From Chryseobacterium sp. OV279 (lineage in GTDB: Bacteria; Bacteroidota; Bacteroidia; Flavobacteriales; Weeksellaceae), in the NCBI RefSeq assembly GCF_900128945.1, contig NZ_FQUD01000001.1:1082431-1146430 (forward strand): a stretch of DNA of 64,000 bases, written 5' to 3'. The translations under genes and the position numbers were made by a program. Positions 59,901 to 64,000 of the stretch are shown piece by piece. Each line of letters begins with the position of its first letter. Within the stretch, counting starts at the first letter, position 1. The notes below the pieces were generated by a model. That model saw only the letters and a list, made by a program, of their open reading frames with translations. It was not told where the DNA came from and did no database searches.

Positions 59901-60691
59901 TGAGGAACCGAAATCTGATCTTAAACTACCTCTTTATAAGCTGTGTGGTTATCCTGTTTTTAAACGACCATTTTTTTAAATTCCAATATACAGGCTGGTT
60001 CACGGGCAAACTGTCGGATGTGGTAGGAATTATTCTGCTGCCGATGCTTCTCATGTATCTGTTTCCGAAACTGAAACAATACTCTGTTTTTGTGGCAGGT
60101 TTCTTATTTACCTTTTGGAAATCGCCTTATTCGGAGAATCTGATCCAATTCTATAATACCGTGTCACCCATTCCGCTTCACAGGGTGGTAGATTACACAG
60201 ATTTGTTGGTTCTGCTGCTGCTTCCAATTCCTTATATGTTGCTTAAAAATACACGGATTATTGACCATTTTGCTTTTAAGAAGATCAATCCATCCTTTGT
60301 ATTGCTGCCTTCCATGCTGATCTTAATGTCAACCTCAACTGGAAGCAGGTATTTTTCATACGTACCTTATTCCGGGAATCTTAACTTTAATAATAATGCT
60401 TCTTTTGAAATTAATAAATCAAAGAATGAAGTGCTTTCGGAGCTAAAGAAGAGGAATATTATAGTAGCAAAAGATACAGCAAGGATTATATCCATTAACA
60501 CAGGTCGTTTTTTTGGTATGGGGAAATTTGAACAGAAAAATCTTTATAATAACGAAAAATTTTATCATGTATCTGATGATTCTATAAAAGCAGTAGCTTT
60601 CAAAATGATAGAAGAAAGTAGTGAATATAAAATCAGTACGCTTCAGCTGGGCGACCAGACCATTTGGGATGTTCAGTTTGCTATGTATTAA
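59900..60691 (+). CDS. Membrane protein, open frame ended by a premature-looking stop
   Basis: A 263-aa protein with about four to five hydrophobic segments in the N-terminal half (GIILLPMLLMYLF, LLLLPIPYML and others) and a soluble C-terminal domain. The frame stops at TAA 60689-60691, but the same frame then continues with 43 sense codons to a TAA at 60821-60823. The gene was therefore probably 307 codons long, and this is a nonsense-truncated form or a sequencing error. No family is recognised. Its start overlaps the NTF2-like gene by one base. Confidence 0.65.
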   Translation: MRNRNLILNYLFISCVVILFLNDHFFKFQYTGWFTGKLSDVVGIILLPMLLMYLFPKLKQYSVFVAGFLFTFWKSPYSENLIQFYNTVSPIPLHRVVDYTDLLVLLLLPIPYMLLKNTRIIDHFAFKKINPSFVLLPSMLILMSTSTGSRYFSYVPYSGNLNFNNNASFEINKSKNEVLSELKKRNIIVAKDTARIISINTGRFFGMGKFEQKNLYNNEKFYHVSDDSIKAVAFKMIEESSEYKISTLQLGDQTIWDVQFAMY

Positions 60692-60823
60692 AAAGATGAT
60701 AATACGACAAGAGTTAGTGTCAATTCTGCAAGAATAGGAGAGGCCCTGAAATCAGAAGAAGTAGATAGAAAACTCAGAAAGATTTATAAAAAACTGTTGG
60801 TAGAAAAATTTAAAACATTATAA
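60692..60823 (+). pseudogene. 3' remnant of the preceding membrane protein gene, same frame
   Basis: 43 sense codons directly after the TAA at 60689-60691, in the same frame, followed by TAA 60821-60823. They read KDDNTTRVSV..., then IGEALKSEEVDRKLRKIYKK and EKFKTL, a typical charged helical protein end. It stops just before the VOC gene ATG (60826), giving ordinary operon spacing. This argues that the internal stop is a recent nonsense change. Confidence 0.6.
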
Positions 60824-60825
60824 AA

Positions 60826-61203
60826 ATGAAGATCCATCACATTGCCATTATATGTTCAGATTATGAAGTTTCAAAGAAATTCTACACTGAAATTATAGGT
60901 CTTAATATCATCCGTGAAGTGTACCGCGAAGAAAGAAAGTCTTACAAGCTTGATCTGGCTATAGGAGACCACTATGTAATCGAGCTTTTTTCATTTCCTA
61001 ATCCGCCGGAAAGACCTTCCCGCCCAGAATCTTGTGGTTTAAGACATCTGGCGTTTTCTGTAGAAAATGTTGGAGTTAAAAGAGATGAACTTATAGCCAA
61101 AGGCCTTACCTGTGAAGACATCCGCATAGATGAATACACAGGAAAAGAATTTTTCTTTACCCAGGATCCGGACCAACTTCCGCTGGAGTTTTATGAAATG
61201 TAA
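60826..61203 (+). CDS. VOC family protein, GloA2/YaeR-like
   Basis: A 125-aa vicinal-oxygen-chelate protein with two beta-alpha-beta-beta-beta modules. IHHIAIICSDYEVSKKFYTE begins module 1 and GLRHLAFSVENVGVKRDELI module 2. The likely metal ligands are His4 or His5, Glu53 (YVIELF), His in RHLAF and Glu in LEFYEM. It is closest to the SMU1112c/YaeR (GloA2) group, related to glyoxalase I but of uncertain substrate. Confidence 0.88.
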   Translation: MKIHHIAIICSDYEVSKKFYTEIIGLNIIREVYREERKSYKLDLAIGDHYVIELFSFPNPPERPSRPESCGLRHLAFSVENVGVKRDELIAKGLTCEDIRIDEYTGKEFFFTQDPDQLPLEFYEM

Positions 61204-61206
61204 AAA

Positions 61207-61590
61207 TTAGTGAGCGTAGCCTGTAAAAAAGCTGATCGCCATAATCACGAGAACAATAGAGGAAATGACTACATATACGTAGTCTTTTTCTTTTAAATAC
61301 CCGATCAGAGCGAAGATAATCCTTACCAAAGGGGTAAAGATCAACAGTAAAATTCCTAACTGGATAATAGCCATTCCTTCTCCTTTGCACAGAGAAGTCC
61401 AGAACATTCCCCATACTTTTTCAGAGGAGGAACCCATATCCAGGCTGGAGTATTTTTTAGGCATTTCGAAGCCTTCCACGAATAGCTTGATAAAACCTAC
61501 CAGTGAGGTCACTACAGACAAAATAACGCCAAGTCTCAGAAGATTTCCTACCGAACGGTTCAGATCTACATCTGTAAAATTCTTTTTCAT
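61207..61590 (-). CDS. DUF1634 membrane protein
   Basis: A 127-aa protein with three to four helices and the DUF1634 pattern VDLNRSVGNLLRLGVILSVV at the start and LLLIFTPLVRIIFALIGYL near the middle. DUF1634 genes usually accompany TauE/SafE permeases, as here: it starts at the stop of the TauE/SafE gene with a 1-bp overlap. It probably assists the transporter; its biochemical role is unknown. Confidence 0.9.
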   Translation of the reverse strand: MKKNFTDVDLNRSVGNLLRLGVILSVVTSLVGFIKLFVEGFEMPKKYSSLDMGSSSEKVWGMFWTSLCKGEGMAIIQLGILLLIFTPLVRIIFALIGYLKEKDYVYVVISSIVLVIMAISFFTGYAH

Positions 61591-62420
61591 TATCTGAAGC
61601 TTTTATTGATACCGTTATACATCATATACACTGACAGGATGGTGATCACGATTGCAAAGAATACTTTTAATTTCTTTGTTTTCGAAACCATTAAAGTTTT
61701 TGAACCAATGAAACTTCCTACCACCACACCAATCAGTACCGGAGCTACGATCACAGGAATGATTTCTCCTCTCTGGAAATAGATCAGGGCACTGGCTACG
61801 GCCGTTACACCAATCATAAAGTTACTCGTTGTTGTAGAAACTTTGAACGGCAGTTTCATCATATTGTCCATCGCCAATACTTTAAGGGCACCGGAACCAA
61901 TTCCTAAAAGTCCGGACATGGCACCGGCAAACATCATCATTAAAAATCCCGGAACGGTATTTCTCGCAGAATAGCTTTTTAAAACCCCTTTATCAGGGAA
62001 AGTTCCGTAGAGCTTCAGTTTTTCTTCCAGACTTCCTTTAATCAAAGGTTCCTGATGGTCTGGTTTTCCTTTAAGATTTAAAACCACAGTCAATAAAAGG
62101 ATACTGGCAAAAATGATCCCGATGGTATTCGGATTAAGCATTCCGGAAAGCAAAGCTCCCATAATAGCGCCTGCCGTAGTTCCGATCTCCAGAAACATTC
62201 CTATCCGCATATTGGTAAAACCTTCTTTGACGAAAGCTACCGCAGCACCGGAGGAAGTTCCGATCACAGAAATTAAAGAAGCACCGATTGCATAATGCAT
62301 AGGAACGCCGAAACCCAGCGTTAATAAAGGAATAATGATAACTCCTCCTCCCAAACCCGTAAGTGAACCTAAAAGACCGGCTGAAACCGCGCCGAGGAAC
62401 AGAATGATGATTTCTGACAT
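61590..62420 (-). CDS. Sulfite exporter TauE/SafE family permease
   Basis: A 276-aa transporter with about eight helices in two repeats. The family's GL-x-G-G-G and GIGSG motifs appear as LTGLGGGVIIIPLL (near residue 20) and LLGIGSGALKVLA (near 170). Members export sulfite, sulfoacetate or other organic sulfur anions; the substrate is not predictable. It forms an operon with the DUF1634 gene. Confidence 0.9.
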   Translation of the reverse strand: MSEIIILFLGAVSAGLLGSLTGLGGGVIIIPLLTLGFGVPMHYAIGASLISVIGTSSGAAVAFVKEGFTNMRIGMFLEIGTTAGAIMGALLSGMLNPNTIGIIFASILLLTVVLNLKGKPDHQEPLIKGSLEEKLKLYGTFPDKGVLKSYSARNTVPGFLMMMFAGAMSGLLGIGSGALKVLAMDNMMKLPFKVSTTTSNFMIGVTAVASALIYFQRGEIIPVIVAPVLIGVVVGSFIGSKTLMVSKTKKLKVFFAIVITILSVYMMYNGINKSFR

Positions 62421-62595
62421 GCTACAAATATAAAACTATTGCGGTATTCTGCCAAACGTTTAGAATCTGTTTAGATTTATATTTTGAGAATTTTTTTCAA
62501 CATTAAGAAGTTTAGGATTCTGTTTTGACGAAGATTTTACCTGAATGATGAAATATAACCAATTTAAACAGGTTCTTAAAAAGATAAATTTGACG

Positions 62596-62603
62596 TATTT
62601 TTG
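62596..62603 (+). promoter_or_regulatory. -7 element for the DUF1543 gene
   Basis: TATTTTTG lies only 5 nt before the ATG at 62609, with TTC at 62573-62575 in the -33 position (20-nt gap). The transcript would be nearly leaderless, or translation may start at the internal ATG 62621. Confidence 0.5.
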
Positions 62604-62608
62604 TAGGC

Positions 62609-63172
62609 ATGAAAAGTGAAATGAAATTATTTTATATCATTCTCGGTGCAACGCCCAAGGGCAGGAATATCGAGCAGCATGACGTGTTTTTCGGGATCGC
62701 AGAAAATCTTAAAGATCTCGTTCCCGATATGAAGGATTTCTGGAAAGAAGCCGAAGGAAGAATTCATTTAGACTGCCATCAGGAAGTGAAATTCGCAGAC
62801 GGATATGAGGTGAAGATCGTGGAAAAGACAGATCAGCCTTCCGAAAATCAACTGTATTTTCTTAATTTGGGAGGATACAAGAGAGGTTTTTTTGAAGAAT
62901 TTCACGAGCAGCATCTGATGGTTGGACAATCAATGGGAGAGATCATCAAAAGGGCAAAAGCTACGGAATTTTATGCAACGATGGGTTTTGAAGGTGCCGT
63001 AAGCCATGTGGATGACAAACACGGAGTAGATATTGATGATATTTTTAATGTCAATGATATCCTTCCTGAAAAAATGAAAGAAAAATATTCCATTGTACTG
63101 ACAAAATCTGATGCAGAAAACCAGGAGAATCCAATGGGACTGGGATATTTAAAGATTGATAAGGTTCAATAA
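62609..63172 (+). CDS. DUF1543 domain-containing protein
   Basis: A 187-aa cytoplasmic protein of the DUF1543 family. The diagnostic segments are KLFYIILGATPKGRNIEQHD (about 5-24) and YFLNLGGYKRGFFEEFHEQH (about 83-102), which form two related half-domains. Function is unknown. The start may be at ATG 62621 (MKLFYII) instead, since the promoter-like box is very near 62609. It lies just before purK, with 42 nt between. Confidence 0.9.
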   Translation: MKSEMKLFYIILGATPKGRNIEQHDVFFGIAENLKDLVPDMKDFWKEAEGRIHLDCHQEVKFADGYEVKIVEKTDQPSENQLYFLNLGGYKRGFFEEFHEQHLMVGQSMGEIIKRAKATEFYATMGFEGAVSHVDDKHGVDIDDIFNVNDILPEKMKEKYSIVLTKSDAENQENPMGLGYLKIDKVQ

Positions 63173-63214
63173 AGCTTTCCATAAAAAAATCTAATAGAAA
63201 AAATAAAAGTAAGA

Positions 63215-64000
63215 ATGAAAATAGGAATTTTAGGAGGCGGACAGCTGGGAAGAATGCTGATACAAAGCGCACTGAAATACGACGACGAATTTTATACGCT
63301 GGATCCGGCATCTGATGCGCCGTGCAACAATATTTCCCACTTTACTCAGGGAAATTTTAATGATTTTGAAACGGTACTGAACTTCGGGAAAGATAAAGAT
63401 GTAGTGACTATCGAAATAGAACACGTAAATGCAGATGCGTTGGCTGAGCTTGAAAAACAAGGCATAAAAGTAGTTCCGAATGCGGCTATCATCAAAACCA
63501 TTCAGCAGAAAATCCTTCAGAAAGAATTCTACAAAACCTATGATATTCCAAGCCCTGAATTTCAGGTGGTGTGGAACAGTGATGAAAAGATCATGATGCC
63601 ATTGCCGTTTGTACAGAAAATGAATACAGGAGGGTATGACGGAAAAGGCGTTCAGGTGATCAGAACAGAAGAAGATTATCAGGATGTATGGAAAGAAGCT
63701 TCAGTGATCGAAAGTCTGGTAGACATCGACAAAGAACTTTCCGTGATCGTTGCCAGAAATGAAAACGGGGAGACCAAAACATTTCCTGTGACTGAAATGG
63801 TCGCTGATCCTAAGTTAAACCTATTGGATTTTAATATCTGTCCGGTATTTTTAAGCGAAGATATCCAGAAACAGATTGATTCTATTACAGAGAAATTTCT
63901 GAATGCAGTTAATTCTCCGGGACTTTTTGCCATCGAATTATTCCTGGACAAAGAAGGAAAAATTTGGGTTAATGAAACGGCTCCGAGACTCCACAATTCC
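63215..64000 (+). CDS. purK: 5-(carboxyamino)imidazole ribonucleotide synthase (partial, runs off the window)
   Basis: The first 262 codons of PurK, an ATP-grasp enzyme that carboxylates aminoimidazole ribonucleotide in purine synthesis. The N-terminal dinucleotide-like loop GILGGGQLGRML (4-15), VTIEIEHV near 70, and the ATP-grasp blocks PLPFVQKMNTGGYDGKGVQV and PGLFAIELFLDKEGKIWVNE are present. The ATG at 63215 gives the normal family start. The frame remains open to the last base, so the C-terminal part lies beyond the window. A purE gene is expected nearby but is not seen. Confidence 0.93.
   Translation, partial: MKIGILGGGQLGRMLIQSALKYDDEFYTLDPASDAPCNNISHFTQGNFNDFETVLNFGKDKDVVTIEIEHVNADALAELEKQGIKVVPNAAIIKTIQQKILQKEFYKTYDIPSPEFQVVWNSDEKIMMPLPFVQKMNTGGYDGKGVQVIRTEEDYQDVWKEASVIESLVDIDKELSVIVARNENGETKTFPVTEMVADPKLNLLDFNICPVFLSEDIQKQIDSITEKFLNAVNSPGLFAIELFLDKEGKIWVNETAPRLHNS

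Overview
The window looks like chromosomal DNA of a flavobacterium, most probably Chryseobacterium or a close relative (Bacteroidota). The basis is a moxR-bat gene block, type IX secretion C-terminal tails, flavobacterial promoters of the form TTG-N19..21-TAnnTTTG, weak or absent Shine-Dalgarno sites, occasional TTG starts, a mevalonate-pathway gene (mvaD), and a microviridin-like graspetide cluster of the type described as chryseoviridin in Chryseobacterium gregarium. The species call is inference; there is no rRNA in the window.

Layout. 0.2-10.8 kb: a co-directional block with a MoxR ATPase, GNAT enzyme, DUF58 protein, DKNYV-repeat protein, membrane protein, BatA, BatB, BatC and BatD, then MarC and a small membrane protein. 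The Bat genes form an envelope-associated AAA+/von Willebrand A/TPR system. 11-18 kb: isochorismate synthase (menF) with a hot-dog thioesterase, an acyltransferase preceded by a 20-codon ORF and a hairpin, a PadR-PspC pair, an HD hydrolase, a thioesterase, and a cobalamin riboswitch with no recognisable B12 gene behind it. 18-29 kb: secreted proteins including two paralogous T9SS cargo proteins, mutS2, ung, a YbdG-like mechanosensitive channel, pdxJ and an esterase.

30.0-32.8 kb is the most distinctive locus. Three short precursor genes share a PFFASFLEKQ leader and a GGG junction, followed by 4, 4 and 3 T-x4-D units and a terminal TMKYPSD microviridin-like core. A terminator-like hairpin follows, then two overlapping ATP-grasp ligases of the MvdC (amide) and MvdD (ester) types. 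No protease or exporter is next to them.

33-50 kb: an SDR/acyl-CoA synthetase pair, mvaD, a CsdA-like DEAD-box helicase, a DUF47-Pit phosphate transport pair, a polyprenyl synthase, a GSCFA-DUF4269-TatD-membrane protein run, and an RhlE-like helicase. 50-64 kb: hpt-adk-obgE, an ABC-F protein with a long leader, an orphan Imm35-type gene overlapping a small ORF, purA, an EEP-family protein, a membrane protein gene cut by an in-frame stop, a VOC protein, a TauE/SafE-DUF1634 pair, DUF1543, and the start of purK.

Intergenic DNA is rich in short dispersed hairpin elements: a GGTGGCT..AGCCACC element, CGCAGATT/CACAGATT words, a duplicated block of about 80 nt, nested inverted repeats, and degenerate stuttering spacers. 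I see no insertion sequence, prophage, CRISPR array, tRNA or rRNA. All functional names come from recognising motifs by eye; no database search was run.
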